From the NCBI GenBank assembly GCA_963761905.1, contig CAVXIQ010000001.1:292869-356868 (forward strand): a stretch of 64,000 bases of DNA. Reading direction: 5' to 3'. Both the position numbers and the translations under genes were made by a program. Every line of letters begins with the position of its first letter. The first letter of the stretch is position 1. The stretch is from Gaiellasilicea sp963761905 (lineage in GTDB: Bacteria; Actinomycetota; Thermoleophilia; Gaiellales; Gaiellaceae). Shown in pieces: positions 50,940-60,736 of the stretch. A model generated the notes under the pieces. The model was not told the origin of the DNA. It made no database searches and worked only from the letters and a program-made list of their open reading frames with translations.

Positions 50940-52317
50940 CTAGCCCACCGGCTGGAAGTAGTGCTTGTCGAGCCAGTGGGCGACGTCCTTGCCGATCCCC
51001 GCCCCTTGCTCGTCGGGCGTCCGGAAGTGGATGCCCAGGTAGATTCGAGCGTCGATCGTGTCGTCGATAACGTCGGTGAAGCGCTCGTACTCCCGCGTCA
51101 CCGGCGCCGGCGGCGAGCCGACATTGGCGGTTATGGCGAAGGCCTGCTTGCCCTTGCCGAAGAACGCCTCCGCCGCGTGCATGAACCCGCCTGTGATGCA
51201 GTTGTAGCCGGACGGATGATCCGCGTATGGCGGCGCGGGAACGAGGGACGTCCACGCAGGGTCGCCCGCCGTCTTGTCGTTCCCGTCGGCATCCCCCTCG
51301 CGGATTGCCGTGATCGGGCGCCAGAAGTTCCAGAACGCCTTGTCGTCCCAGCAGTTGATCACGCTGTCGGCACCGGCCATGTTCAGCATCGCGAACAGCC
51401 GAGCCTGCTCGACGAGCGACAGACCCTCGGCGGTCGCGATGTCGCGGAAGGCGCGGTTGAACAGCTCCGGACCGTGGACTGCGTAGAACCGAGCGAGGGC
51501 GGTCTGCTCGGGCGTTCGCAGGGTGGGAGTCGTCGTCCCGTTCCCGCCCAGCTCCTTCACTTCGTTGTACTCCTTCGCGTAGGCGCCGCTCGTGAGCGAG
51601 TGCGGGCCTTTCGTCCGGAACTGCGAGGTGCTCTCGAGGACGAACGGGTCGACGCGAGCGACCCAGGCGAATGGATCGCTGACCCCGCTGGTCGGCCGCC
51701 ACTCGCCGGCACCGGACCCAGGCGTGAACGTGAACGTCCCGTAGCGCCCGTCGTTCGCCCGCTCCTCGAGCATCGCCTCGGCGGCGTCCTTCCCCACCGC
51801 GATTCCCGCCGCGACTGCGACGGCGCCGTCCTGCGTCGTCGCGGCCGCGATCGATTCCTCGTAGAGGCTGTCGAGGCGGCTGACGATCGCCGGCGGGAGC
51901 GGCGGGACCATCACCACGCCGACGAGGACGTCGTGGGCGGCCGCGGCGACGGCCGCGGCCTTCGATCGCCGTAGTCGACGCGGACGAAAGGCTCGCGAGG
52001 TAGGGCTGGTAGCCGCCGTCGATCGCGTTGACGGCGTCGTAGACCGCTCCCTGCACGATCGCCAGGTGCTGGATCGACACGGGCGGCGTCTGACCGGCGC
52101 CGGGAGTCGCTGCTGTCGGCGCGTTGATGAGAGCGTTGGACGCGTGGAGGTTCCAGTCCAGTACAGCGTTCGTGGGCGGGCCTGCCTGCGCAGTCGTAGC
52201 CCCTCCGCCGAGCAGCGTGACGGCCGCGAGAAGCGCCGCACACCCGGCAAGCGCGAGCGCCGGCAACGGGTTCCTTCGCATCCGTCTCCGCGTCCCAAAT
52301 CTGAGGTCGTTCCTCAT
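50940..52317 (-). CDS. exported PAP2/vanadium-haloperoxidase-like protein A (frameshifted)
   Basis: From ATG 52315-52317 (ATGA overlap with the DUF4242-like gene) a signal peptide PALALAGCAALLAAVTLLGGGATTAQA precedes NAVLDWNLHASNALI and SIQHLAIVQGAVYDAVNAIDGGYQPYL. One extra G near 51959 shifts the frame; removing it continues AAAVAAAAHDVLV. The acid-phosphatase/haloperoxidase motifs then follow: FWNFWRPITAIREGDADGND, DHPSGYNCITGGFMHAAEAFFG and DARIYLGIHFRTPDEQG. The active-site P-S-G-H is P-S-G-Y here. About 458 residues. It acts outside the membrane if exported; halide or phosphate chemistry cannot be told from sequence. Confidence 0.78.
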
Positions 52318-52586
52318 GTCTCTTCCTTCCCGGACGTGACCATCTCGACGACGCGAAACGGATCAAGGCAGGCCTGCTGCGCGGCGAGCGCGGCAGCCGA
52401 GCCCGAGGGCGCGTCGAACACGAAGAAGCAGATCTCGTCCTCCGGTACGTGGATGGAGCTGTCGAAGCGGACGGGCGTGCCCCGCTTCGTCAGCTCCTCG
52501 GCTGCCGAGCGCGCCCGTCTCTCGCGACGGCCACGCTCTCCGGCGTGGGCGCTGGCAAGAAATGTCTCGACGAGGTAGCTCGGCAT
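52314..52586 (-). CDS. DUF4242-like small protein, paralogue 1
   Basis: A 90-residue protein: MPSYLVETFLASAHAGERGRRERRARSAAEELTKRG, then a strand TPVRFDSSIHVPEDEICFFVFDAPSGSAAALAAQQACLDPFRVVEMV. The P-S-Y-L-V-E-T opening and the E-D-E-I-C-F-F-V-F core mark a small ferredoxin-like fold similar to DUF4242. It lies nine bases after the first LuxR-family regulator and its stop overlaps the start of haloperoxidase A in ATGA, so translation is coupled. Confidence 0.7.
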   Translation of the reverse strand: MPSYLVETFLASAHAGERGRRERRARSAAEELTKRGTPVRFDSSIHVPEDEICFFVFDAPSGSAAALAAQQACLDPFRVVEMVTSGKEET

Positions 52587-52595
52587 GGCTCGACG

Positions 52596-55387
52596 CTACG
52601 ACTCGCCCGCATCCCCGAGGAAAGCCCAGAACCCCTGAACTTTGCTCAGTCGCAATGTGCGGGCGAGCTCCGTTCGGGAGCGGATGCCGAGCTTCGCGTA
52701 GACGTGCGAGAGATGCGTCTCGACGGTGCCTTCGCCGAGGAAGAGCGCGGCCGCGACTTCTCGGTTCGTCTTCCCTTCCGCAACGAGCTTGGCGACGCGA
52801 CGTTCGGCCGGTGTGAGCCCCTCCTCCCGCTGGCGGCCGCCGATCCGGCCAAGCTCCCCTCGCGCCTTCTCCGCCCAGCCTGCGGCTCCGATCTCCTCGA
52901 AACCGGCGAGCGCAGCCTCGATGGCCTCGCGGGCCGAGCGCTTCTGCCGAGCGCGCCGGCGCGTGACGCCGAGCGCGAGGAGGGCGCGGGCGCGACCGAA
53001 CGGATTGCCGACGGCCTCGTGCTCTGCGACAGCCTGCGCCAGCAACTCCACCGCAGCCGCGATGTCGCCCTCGGCTGCGGCGGCAAGACCGCGACAGCGG
53101 ACGGTCTGCGGGATCGCCCAGCGATGCCCCAGCTTCCGCGAGGCCTGCTCCCACATCGTCAGTGTCGCGCGCGCCTCGTCCAGGCGCCCGAGCTCGAGCA
53201 GCGCCTCGACGTACTCGGCGAGGTAGGACGCCGTCATGGCGCCGCCGTCGGCTCGAGCATGGGCCTCGATCGCCGAGAACAGCTCGACTGCCCGAGCCGG
53301 ATCGCCGGACCAGGCATCGAGCGTGGCCAGCAGCGCTATCGCAGCGCGATAGAAGGCGAAGGGCGCTTGGACTCCAGGATGGTCGCGCGTTCGCTCGGCC
53401 AGCTCCCTCGCAATATCCACGTCCCCCTGCACCGCCGCCACGCGCGCGATCGACATGAGCACGGAAGGTGTGTCCGCAAGCTCCGCACCGCCTTCCTGGT
53501 AGGCGAGCTCATGTTTCCGCTCCGCGTGAGCCTGCGCGAGCGCCAACCGGCCGGCGCGCTCTTCGACGATGCAGAGATAGAGGAGCGGGGTGCCGATCCC
53601 GGCGTCGTCGCGCTCGGCCGAGCGCACCAACTCGGAGAGGACCTCGCGGGCTTCGTCGAGCCAGCCCCACCATGTGAGGACGTGACCGTAGACACCCCTG
53701 ATATCTCGGATCGCCGACGCGTCGTCGGAGAGCTCGACCAGCGCGACGGCGCGCTTCGGCGAGCTCGAGCGAATCAGGTTCGCCCTCGTCGAATCGGACG
53801 ATGGCAAGTGCAGCCAAGGCACGCGCGGTGAGGGTGTCATCGCCCAACCGCTCGGCTAGGCGAACGGCCGCACGTGCATGCGATCTCGCCACACCGATCC
53901 CTTCCGTGAGACGCGTGTTGGCCGCGAGCCGCTCCTGGATGATCAGCTCGAGCTCGGGTAGCTCGGTGGCATCGGCCAGCGCGGCGCGATAGTGATCCAC
54001 CGAAGCTCTGATCGCTCCGAGCGCGTCCTCGAGATCACCGAGCAAGACGAGCGCCTCCGCGCGTGCCCTTCCAGGCGGCTGCTTGCCCGAACAGCGTCCG
54101 AGCGAGGACGTACGCCCGCTCCCCCGATCCGGCGGCGAGATGGTCTCGCGCAGCCGCATCGAGACGCCGGCGCCGGTCGTCCTCGAGTTCAGGAGGTGTC
54201 GCACCCGTCGCGGCCTCGCCGAGCTCCGCGGAAACCGCGGGAGCTCCACGTAAACGTGCGATTTTGGCAGCGGCTTCCAGCAAGCCTGCTGTCTCCTCAT
54301 CGGCCTGCTCGAACGCAGCCGCGACATGACGAGCGTGAGCGACCGGCTCTTCGACCGCGGCGGCCGCGCGCCGGTGCGCCGCCCGTCGCTCGGCCTCGGT
54401 CGCTTCGGCGATCACACCCGACGCGAGGAGCGGATGGCCGAACCGGATTTCCCCGCTCGCGAGCTCGAGGACGTGCGCGTCCACCGCGGGGGTGAGGCTC
54501 TCGGCCGCGATCCCGGCCGCCTCGACCTGTGTCTGCGCCGGTGCGCCCATGACCGCCACGACGAGCAGCGCCGCCCGCGTCTCCTCGGGGAGTGCGCGCA
54601 GCCGCTCGCCGATGAGGTGATCGAGCGACTCGGGCACGGGAAGCGGCTCGGAGGGGTCGATGGGGCCGGCCACGGCATCGAGCGCCCGCGCGAGCTCCAG
54701 GGCATAGAACGGGTTCCCGCCAGATACCTCGTGCAACCGGAGCATCGTCGGCCGCGGAAATGTCCGCTCCAGCCGATCGCGGACGAGGCTGTGGATCGCG
54801 CCCAGGCTGAGCGGGCCGACCCGCAGCCGGGCGACCTCCGCGGGAAGCGCACGCTCGAGCTCGGCAGGGTGATCGCCCCGCCGCGCGAGGAGAACCTGAA
54901 GCGGCTCGTGCTGGAGCCGCCGCAGCGCGAAGGCGAGCGCATCCGCAGAGGGGACGTCGAGCCACTGGCAATCGTCGATCGCAACCACGATCGGGCCGCG
55001 TTCCGCCAGTGCCACCAGCACGCTGTGCACCGCCACCCCCAGCACGCGCGAGTCTGCGCTCGACTCAACTCCGCCCTCCAGCAGGAGCGCGGCCCTCAGC
55101 GCGTTCCGGCGCGGCGATGACAGCCCGTCGAGCACCTCGACTGCACACTCGCCGAGCAGGTCCCCGAGCGCGGCGTACGCGAGGCCCCGCTCGACCTCCG
55201 CCGGCCGGGCGGAGAGCACGCGCAGCCCTCGCTCACGCGCCGCGTCGACTCCGGCGAGCCAGAGCGTCGACTTGCCGATTCCGGCGTCGCCCTCGAGCAC
55301 AAAGGCGCGAGGGCCCTCGGCCGCTTCGGCGAAGAAGGCCTGGATCGCGGCGACCTCGGCCTCCCTACCTACGATCTCCGGTGCCAC
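52596..55387 (-). CDS. large LuxR-family (LAL) ATPase regulator 1 (two frame breaks)
   Basis: I start at GTG 55385-55387 (VAPEIVGREAEVAAIQAFF), matching the starts of the two other regulators. Walker A is GDAGIGKSTLW (residues 33-43) and Walker B is VVAIDDCQWLD. Extra bases near 54087 and 53759 break the frame; removing them restores GRARAEALVLLGDLEDALGAI and then KRAVALVELSDDASAIRDIRG. The middle is a long TPR-like helical sensor. The C-terminal HTH is LTPAERRVAKLVAEGKTNREVAAALFLGEGTVETHLSHVYAKLGIRSRTELAR. About 930 residues. An ATP-controlled transcription activator of the MalT type. It lies directly upstream of DUF4242-like paralogue 1. Confidence 0.85.
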
Positions 55388-55435
55388 CTCGCGCCCATGC
55401 TGACACGAGCAAGCTGGGATTTCGAGCCGGGCAGC

Positions 55436-55463
55436 GGCCGAGGCGAGGAATCCCGCCTCGGCC
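55436..55463 (-). terminator. hairpin after haloperoxidase B
   Basis: GGCCGAGGCG pairs perfectly with CGCCTCGGCC over an eight-base loop, 12 bases past the gene's stop. It shares AGCGGCCGAGGCG with the hairpin at 50894. Confidence 0.6.
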
Positions 55464-55474
55464 ACCGCCAACGT

Positions 55475-56773
55475 CTAGTCCTTCTTGTCCTTCAGGAAGT
55501 AGTTCTTCCCGATCTCACGGGCGATCTGCGGAAAGTGCTTCGCGGTCTCCGTCATCGTCGTCCGGTAGTGGAGGCCGCCCCAGACGCGGGCGTTCTCGAC
55601 ATCCTCGACGAGCTCGTCGAGGCTCTCGTACGTCCGTGGCGCGCCGGCACCCGCGGCGAGGCTCGAGATCGTCAGCGGGACGTGCTTCGTTTGGAAGTAG
55701 TTCCGCAGCGACTCGGTCACCGCTCCGGTGAAGCAGGCGTGCCCGGAGGGATACTCGGGATGGTTGCCCGTGACAAGCGGCAGCCAGCCGGCTTCCGGCG
55801 AGGTGGCCGGGTTCCCGTCGGTGTCGGCCCGCTGGATCGCGTGATTCGGACGCCAGAACATGTACTCGTACTTGGCCTCCCAGCAGGCGATCATCGTGTC
55901 CGCGGTCGCCACGTTCACGTAGCCCAGGAGCCGTGCGGACTCGCGCAGGTCGAGGCCGCGGGCCTTCGCGAGCTCGCGCACCGTCCGGTTGAACTGGAAG
56001 AACGTCTGCTCGGTGTGGAAGCGGACGGTCTCGGTCTGCGCAGCCGTTCGGGTCGTGCTGCTTGCCTTGCCGAGCTCCTGAACCTCGGCGACGTCCTTCG
56101 CGTAGCGCTTGCTCGTCAGCTCGTACGGCGGAGCCGGACGGTAGTCGGACTGCGAGCTGTAGGTGAACGGCACCACCTTTCCGAGCTTGACGTCGACGGG
56201 CGGCGTCGCCGCGATCGGCTCGAACACGCCCGGGCCCGGCTGCGGCTGGACGTAGGGAACGACGTCGTCGAAGTGGTCGCCGAGCCGCATCGCGAGCATG
56301 CCGGCGGCAGCGACCGCTCCCACGGCTTTGCCGGCGTCCTTCGCCGGGCTGTCCGGGATCGACGCCATGTACGTGTTGTAGGTCGTCAGGACGTTCGCTG
56401 CCTGAAGCGGCACGCGCCGCATGAGGACGTCGGCGGCTGCCGTTGCAACCGCGGCGTTCGCCGATGCGCCCTCCGGTGCGGTCACGCCGGTCGCGAACGG
56501 CTCGAGACCGCCTTCGACCGCGGCGACCGCGTCGTACATCGCCCCATGCACCATGCCTCCGAGCACTGAGCTGCTCGCGGGTGGGCGGGCTGCGGTGGAG
56601 CCCGCCGTCGGTGGGGCGACGATCGCGCCCGCCGCGACGCCGCTCCAGTAGAGGACGGCGTTCTCGTCCGGTGGCGCGGATTGTCCGGCCGACGTTCCCG
56701 TCGAGCCGAGGGCCAGGACGACTGCGAGCACGAGCGTCGCCGTCAGGCCGGTGCTGATCCTGATGCGTCTCAC
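55475..56773 (-). CDS. exported PAP2/vanadium-haloperoxidase-like protein B
   Basis: A 432-residue protein from GTG 56771-56773 in a GTGA overlap with the upstream DUF4242-like gene. A signal peptide (ATLVLAVVLALGSTGTSAGQSA) precedes the PAP2 fold. Motifs are YEYMFWRPNHAIQRADTDGN (R-P), YPSGHACFTGAVTESLRNYF (P-S-G-H, His near residue 340) and NARVWGGLHYRTTM (R and H of motif 3). The classic vanadate-binding set is therefore complete. It probably works outside the cytoplasm as a phosphatase or peroxidase. It ends in KNYFLKDKKD. Confidence 0.85.
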   Translation of the reverse strand: MRRIRISTGLTATLVLAVVLALGSTGTSAGQSAPPDENAVLYWSGVAAGAIVAPPTAGSTAARPPASSSVLGGMVHGAMYDAVAAVEGGLEPFATGVTAPEGASANAAVATAAADVLMRRVPLQAANVLTTYNTYMASIPDSPAKDAGKAVGAVAAAGMLAMRLGDHFDDVVPYVQPQPGPGVFEPIAATPPVDVKLGKVVPFTYSSQSDYRPAPPYELTSKRYAKDVAEVQELGKASSTTRTAAQTETVRFHTEQTFFQFNRTVRELAKARGLDLRESARLLGYVNVATADTMIACWEAKYEYMFWRPNHAIQRADTDGNPATSPEAGWLPLVTGNHPEYPSGHACFTGAVTESLRNYFQTKHVPLTISSLAAGAGAPRTYESLDELVEDVENARVWGGLHYRTTMTETAKHFPQIAREIGKNYFLKDKKD

Positions 56774-57045
56774 TGGTCGTTCTCCTTTCGCGACGAGACG
56801 GCCTCGACGACCCGGAACGGCTCGAGTCCGGCCTGCTGCGCCGCGAAGGCGGCAGCCTGGCTCGAGTCGGCGTCGAAGACGAAGAAGCAGATCTCGTCCT
56901 CTGGGATGTGGATGGCGCCGTCGAAGCGGACGCGCGTTCCTGCGCGCGTGTGCTCCTCGGCCACCGAGCGGGCCCGCCGTTCCCGCGCGCCGCGCTCTCC
57001 GGCGCGACTGCGGGCGAGATAGGTCTCGACGAGGTAGCTCGGCAC
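56770..57045 (-). CDS. DUF4242-like small protein, paralogue 2
   Basis: A 91-residue protein almost identical in layout to paralogue 1: MPSYLVETYLARSRAGERGARERRARSVAEEHTRAG and TRVRFDGAIHIPEDEICFFVFDADSSQAAAFAAQQAGLEPFRVVEAVS. It ends in the start of haloperoxidase B (GTGA). This conserved pairing of small protein and haloperoxidase is what defines the module. Confidence 0.72.
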   Translation of the reverse strand: MPSYLVETYLARSRAGERGARERRARSVAEEHTRAGTRVRFDGAIHIPEDEICFFVFDADSSQAAAFAAQQAGLEPFRVVEAVSSRKENDQ

Positions 57046-57111
57046 GGGATCGACGCTACGACGGCGACCTCCGCGAGGAAACGTGGGAACCCCTGAAGTT
57101 TGCTTGGCGGT

Positions 57112-57366
57112 CTACTCGATGGCGGGCACGATCCGCGGCTTCACGAGCCCGGCGAGTCGACACGCCTCGGCGACCGCTTCGTGAGACACGGCTTCGAAGA
57201 CGTGGAAGCAGGTCTCGTCTCCCGGGAGGAGCGTCGTCCGGACCAAGCGGACGGAGACACCCTCCCGCGTCAGCTCGCGGGCGGCGGCGCGAGCGCGCAG
57301 GCCCGCGGCTCGCGCGTCCTGCGCCTGCGTGCCCGGCAAGTAGGTCTCGACGAGATAGCTCGCCAC
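57112..57366 (-). CDS. DUF4242-like small protein, paralogue 3
   Basis: An 84-residue protein, more diverged: MASYLVETYLPGTQAQDARAAGLRARAAARELTREG and VSVRLVRTTLLPGDETCFHVFEAVSHEAVAEACRLAGLVKPRIV. The same fold pattern (S-Y-L-V-E-T-Y-L, D-E-T-C-F-H-V-F) is visible. It lies 66 bases before paralogue 2 and 74 bases after the cupin gene, with a strong hairpin between. Confidence 0.68.
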   Translation of the reverse strand: MASYLVETYLPGTQAQDARAAGLRARAAARELTREGVSVRLVRTTLLPGDETCFHVFEAVSHEAVAEACRLAGLVKPRIVPAIE

Positions 57367-57392
57367 GATCGAACCTCCAGAGACGGGGGCCC

Positions 57393-57421
57393 GGAGGAGC
57401 CGGCACGAAGCCGGCTCCTCC
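57393..57421 (-). terminator. hairpin between cupin and DUF4242-like gene
   Basis: GGAGGAGCCGGC pairs perfectly with GCCGGCTCCTCC around a five-base ACGAA loop. It lies 20 bases beyond the cupin stop on the minus strand. It may attenuate transcription into the small genes. Confidence 0.6.
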
Positions 57422-57440
57422 TCATCGTGACCGCGCGTAC

Positions 57441-57938
57441 TCAGAAGCCGCAGTACGGGCCAGGAGCGTCCAGCTCGCCCCGGAACGCGCCGCCCACAGG
57501 CGCGATGATCACGGTCATATCGCTCGCCGGTTGGAGTGTCTCGTTACGGGCGATGTGGCCGCGACCGGTGTCGACGTACCCCTCTCCCGCCCGCTTGACG
57601 ATGGGCGTGCACGTCGGATCGTCGTACTCGTAGAACGTGATCTCACCCTCGACGACCGTGATGAACACCGGGCCGGGATGCGTGTGCCACCCCGTCGACG
57701 AGCCCGCAGCGTAGACGTGGCGGCGCACGACGATGTCGGTCGGAGCCTTGGCCTCGGCCTTGAAGTCGCCGGGACCCTGCGGGTACGACCGCACCTTGAA
57801 GCTGTCGTAGGTTCCCCGCGCGAGCACGGTCGGCGTCACCCCGTTTGCGGGCGAGCCGAGCGCCACGGCAGCGAGCGCGGCAAGCACGAGCAGCACGGAC
57901 CCGACAGCCACGGCCTGGAAGAACATGCGTCGGTTCAC
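57441..57938 (-). CDS. membrane-anchored cupin
   Basis: A 165-residue protein from GTG 57936-57938, with GAGGAGG eight bases upstream. An N-terminal anchor (FFQAVAVGSVLLVLAALAAVALG) is followed by one cupin: IVVRRHVYAAGSSTGWHTHPGPVFITVVEGEITFYEYDD, whose H-T-H-P and later residues form the metal site, and a second motif with RGHIARNETLQPASDMTVIIAPVGG. It faces the outside of the membrane. It lies 65 bases after the LuxR regulator 2 gene in the same direction. Confidence 0.75.
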   Translation of the reverse strand: MNRRMFFQAVAVGSVLLVLAALAAVALGSPANGVTPTVLARGTYDSFKVRSYPQGPGDFKAEAKAPTDIVVRRHVYAAGSSTGWHTHPGPVFITVVEGEITFYEYDDPTCTPIVKRAGEGYVDTGRGHIARNETLQPASDMTVIIAPVGGAFRGELDAPGPYCGF

Positions 57939-58003
57939 GGATCCTCCTCTCGATGACACGTGCAGGATCCCGCCCCGCGAGCGGCCGCGATAGACGAGAA
58001 ACC

Positions 58004-60736
58004 TCAGGTCTTTGCGGAGTGGCGGCTTGCTAGCTCGGCGCGCGAGCGCACACCGAGCTTGCGGTAGATGCGTGTGAGCGCGGTCGCGACCGTCTGCTCT
58101 GTGAGATAGAGCGCGGCGGCAACCTCCCGGTTCGTCTGCCCCGCCGCGACGAGCGCCGCGATCCGGCTCTCCGCGGGCGTCAGGCCCTCGATCCGCGTGC
58201 GTCCGCCGATCGCGCCGAGCTCGGCACGCGCCTTCTCGACCCAGGTGGCGGCCCCAAGTTGCTCGAAGCCGTCGAGTGCGGCCTGGATCGTCTCGCGCGC
58301 CTGGAGCTTCTGCCGCACGCGCCTGAGCGCGATTCCGAGTGCCAGCAGCGCTCGCGCTTCTCCGAACGCATCGCCGGCCTCGTCGTGCTGCGTGATCGCG
58401 TGCTTCAGAAGGGAGACTGCCTCGTCGGCGGCTCCGCGGGCCGCGGCCACGAGCCCACGAGAGCGGGTTACATGCGCGAGAGCCCGCGCCCGGCCGAGCC
58501 GCCGCGCATCCGCCTCCCAGAGGTCGATCACTCGCACCGCCTCGTCAACTCGGTCGAGCCGGAGCAGTGCCTCCGCATAGTCGGGCGTCCACGGACGCGA
58601 ATCCGGAGCCCGCCACCCAAGCGCCGCCGCCTGCTGGTCGGCCCTCCCGAGCACGTCGGCGGCTGTGACCGCGTCGCCGCTCCAGAGCGCGACGAGTCCC
58701 GGCACGGCAAGGAGCAGGGGCGGGTGGAATCCGATCTGCTCGTCGCAGAGCTCGAGCGCGCGTTCCGATTCGGCCCGAGCGAGCTCGAGCCGCCCGCGGT
58801 GGACGGCGATCCATGAACTCGGGATGTAGTCCTGGTTCCTCTCGACCCCGTACTGGACGCTGACCTCGCGGGCGCGGGCAGCGTAGTCGGTCGCGATCTC
58901 CCAGCGACCGGCCCAGAGCTCGATCCATGAGAGCTCCCAGAGCACGCCGGCGCAGAAGACCTCGTCGCGGTCACGCCATTGGCAGTACTCGCGTTCGAGG
59001 ACGGCACGCCTTCCGTCGAGGCTGCCATAGTCGGACAGGATTCCGGAGACGAGGATGTTCGCCCGCCGAAGCCGGTGCGCGTCGCGGGCAGCGGTTGCCA
59101 GCTCGTGCGCCCGCTCTGCGTACGCAGCCGTCTCCAGGTCACCGACCATGCTGCCGAGGAAGTTCAGCTGGACGACTGCCTCGAAGCGGAGGCCGTCGTC
59201 GTCGAGGCGGTCGGCGAGCTCGAGGGCTGTGTGCGTGCCCTCGAGGGCGGTCGGGAACCCCTTCCTGAAACGCGCCGCCGCCGCAAGCCGGATGTGGATG
59301 ACAGCTTGAAGCGCCGGATTCGACCACGCCTCCCTCAACGCCTCCTCGAGGACCGGGACGGCAAGGTCGTCGTGCTCGAACTCCGCGAGTAGGAGGAGAG
59401 CCTCGGCGCGAAGAGGGCCCTCCTCCGTCTCGGCGAGGAGGTCCGTGGCGATCGTTCGCGCGCGCGTCCACTCGCCGGCTGCGAGGTGCGCGCGCGCCGC
59501 GCCCAGCGCTCGCCGGCGGCGCTCGCCATCCCGATCCGGCGGCGTCAGTCGGAGCGCTTGCTCTGCGAGCTCGGCTGCCAGCGCCGCTGCGCCAAGATCG
59601 CCGGCTATCGCAGCCGCGTCATCCAGCAGACTCGCGACGTCGGCGTTGGGCGTGTCGCTCGAAAGCGCGATGTGTCGGGCGCGGACGACCGGATCGTCGA
59701 CGATCGCTGCGATGCGAGCGTGAACGTGTGGCCGCTCGTCGCCCAGGCCGGCGTACAGAACCGACGACAACAACGGGTGGGTGAAGCGGATCGTCCCGTT
59801 CTCACGCTCGATCACGCGCGCCGTGACCGCCGGGTCGAGAGCAGCCGCAGCGATCCCCGCACGTTCCAGCAGGGAGATCGACGACGTGCCCACGGCGGCG
59901 GCAAACGCAAGTGCGTCGCGGGTGGCTGGAGGGAGCGTGGAGATCCTCGCACTGACGAGCTCTTCGACCGTTTCCGGGATCGGAAGCGGCTCGAGCGGAC
60001 TGATGTCCACGGGGAGAATGCGGGCCAGCTCCAGCGCGAAGAACGGATTCCCACCCGACCGTTCGTGGATCCGGAGCAACGTCTGGCGCGGGAACGACGT
60101 CCCAAGCCGATCGCGCAGAAACCGATGGAGCGCCCCCACGCTCAGCGGCCCGACGACCAACTTCCGGACCCGGTCCGGGCCGAGGGCGCGTTCGAGCTCC
60201 GACTCGTGCGCGCCCTCGACCGGCCGCCGCGCCAGCAGAACGAGGAGCCGGCCGGCGCCCAGCCGCCGCAGGGCAAACGCGAGCGCGCGAGACGAGGACG
60301 GGTCGAGCCACTGGACGTCGTCGACGGCGAGCAGAGTCGGCCCGCGTTCGCTCAGAGCTTGCAGCGCGTCGCGCACTCCAACCGCGAGCGTGCGGCGATC
60401 GACGGGAGCAGCTGAAGCCTCTTTCCGGAGCAGTGCGACCTCGAGCGCCCGTCGCCTCGGCGTCAACAGGGTCGACAGCACCTCGTCGACGGGCCCCTCG
60501 AGCAGATCCCCCAGCCCCGCGTGTCCAAGATCACCCTCTGCCTCGGCCGGACGCGACGAAAGGACCCGGAATCCCCCCGCGCGCGCGTGATCGATCCCAG
60601 CCTCCCAGAGCGTCGACTTCCCGATTCCTGCGTCGCCCGCGAGGATGAGGGCTCGCGGCCACTCGTCTGCACGGTCGAGAAAGTCGCGCAGCGCGGCCAG
60701 CTCTTCCTCCCTGCCGACGATCTCCGCGGTCGTCAT
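58004..60736 (-). CDS. large LuxR-family (LAL) ATPase regulator 2
   Basis: A 910-residue protein from ATG 60734-60736, overlapping the regulator 3 stop in ATGA. N-terminal AAA-like ATPase: Walker A GDAGIGKSTLW (34-44) and Walker B LLAVDDVQWLDPSSSRALAFALRRL. A long helical sensor follows, including LAAELAEQALRLTPPDRDGERRRRALGAARAHLAAG. The C-terminal HTH is LTPAESRIAALVAAGQTNREVAAALYLTEQTVATALTRIYRKLGVRSRAELASRH. It is intact and is the most diverged of the three in the HTH. It should activate promoters in response to an unknown small effector. Confidence 0.92.
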   Translation of the reverse strand: MTTAEIVGREEELAALRDFLDRADEWPRALILAGDAGIGKSTLWEAGIDHARAGGFRVLSSRPAEAEGDLGHAGLGDLLEGPVDEVLSTLLTPRRRALEVALLRKEASAAPVDRRTLAVGVRDALQALSERGPTLLAVDDVQWLDPSSSRALAFALRRLGAGRLLVLLARRPVEGAHESELERALGPDRVRKLVVGPLSVGALHRFLRDRLGTSFPRQTLLRIHERSGGNPFFALELARILPVDISPLEPLPIPETVEELVSARISTLPPATRDALAFAAAVGTSSISLLERAGIAAAALDPAVTARVIERENGTIRFTHPLLSSVLYAGLGDERPHVHARIAAIVDDPVVRARHIALSSDTPNADVASLLDDAAAIAGDLGAAALAAELAEQALRLTPPDRDGERRRRALGAARAHLAAGEWTRARTIATDLLAETEEGPLRAEALLLLAEFEHDDLAVPVLEEALREAWSNPALQAVIHIRLAAAARFRKGFPTALEGTHTALELADRLDDDGLRFEAVVQLNFLGSMVGDLETAAYAERAHELATAARDAHRLRRANILVSGILSDYGSLDGRRAVLEREYCQWRDRDEVFCAGVLWELSWIELWAGRWEIATDYAARAREVSVQYGVERNQDYIPSSWIAVHRGRLELARAESERALELCDEQIGFHPPLLLAVPGLVALWSGDAVTAADVLGRADQQAAALGWRAPDSRPWTPDYAEALLRLDRVDEAVRVIDLWEADARRLGRARALAHVTRSRGLVAAARGAADEAVSLLKHAITQHDEAGDAFGEARALLALGIALRRVRQKLQARETIQAALDGFEQLGAATWVEKARAELGAIGGRTRIEGLTPAESRIAALVAAGQTNREVAAALYLTEQTVATALTRIYRKLGVRSRAELASRHSAKT

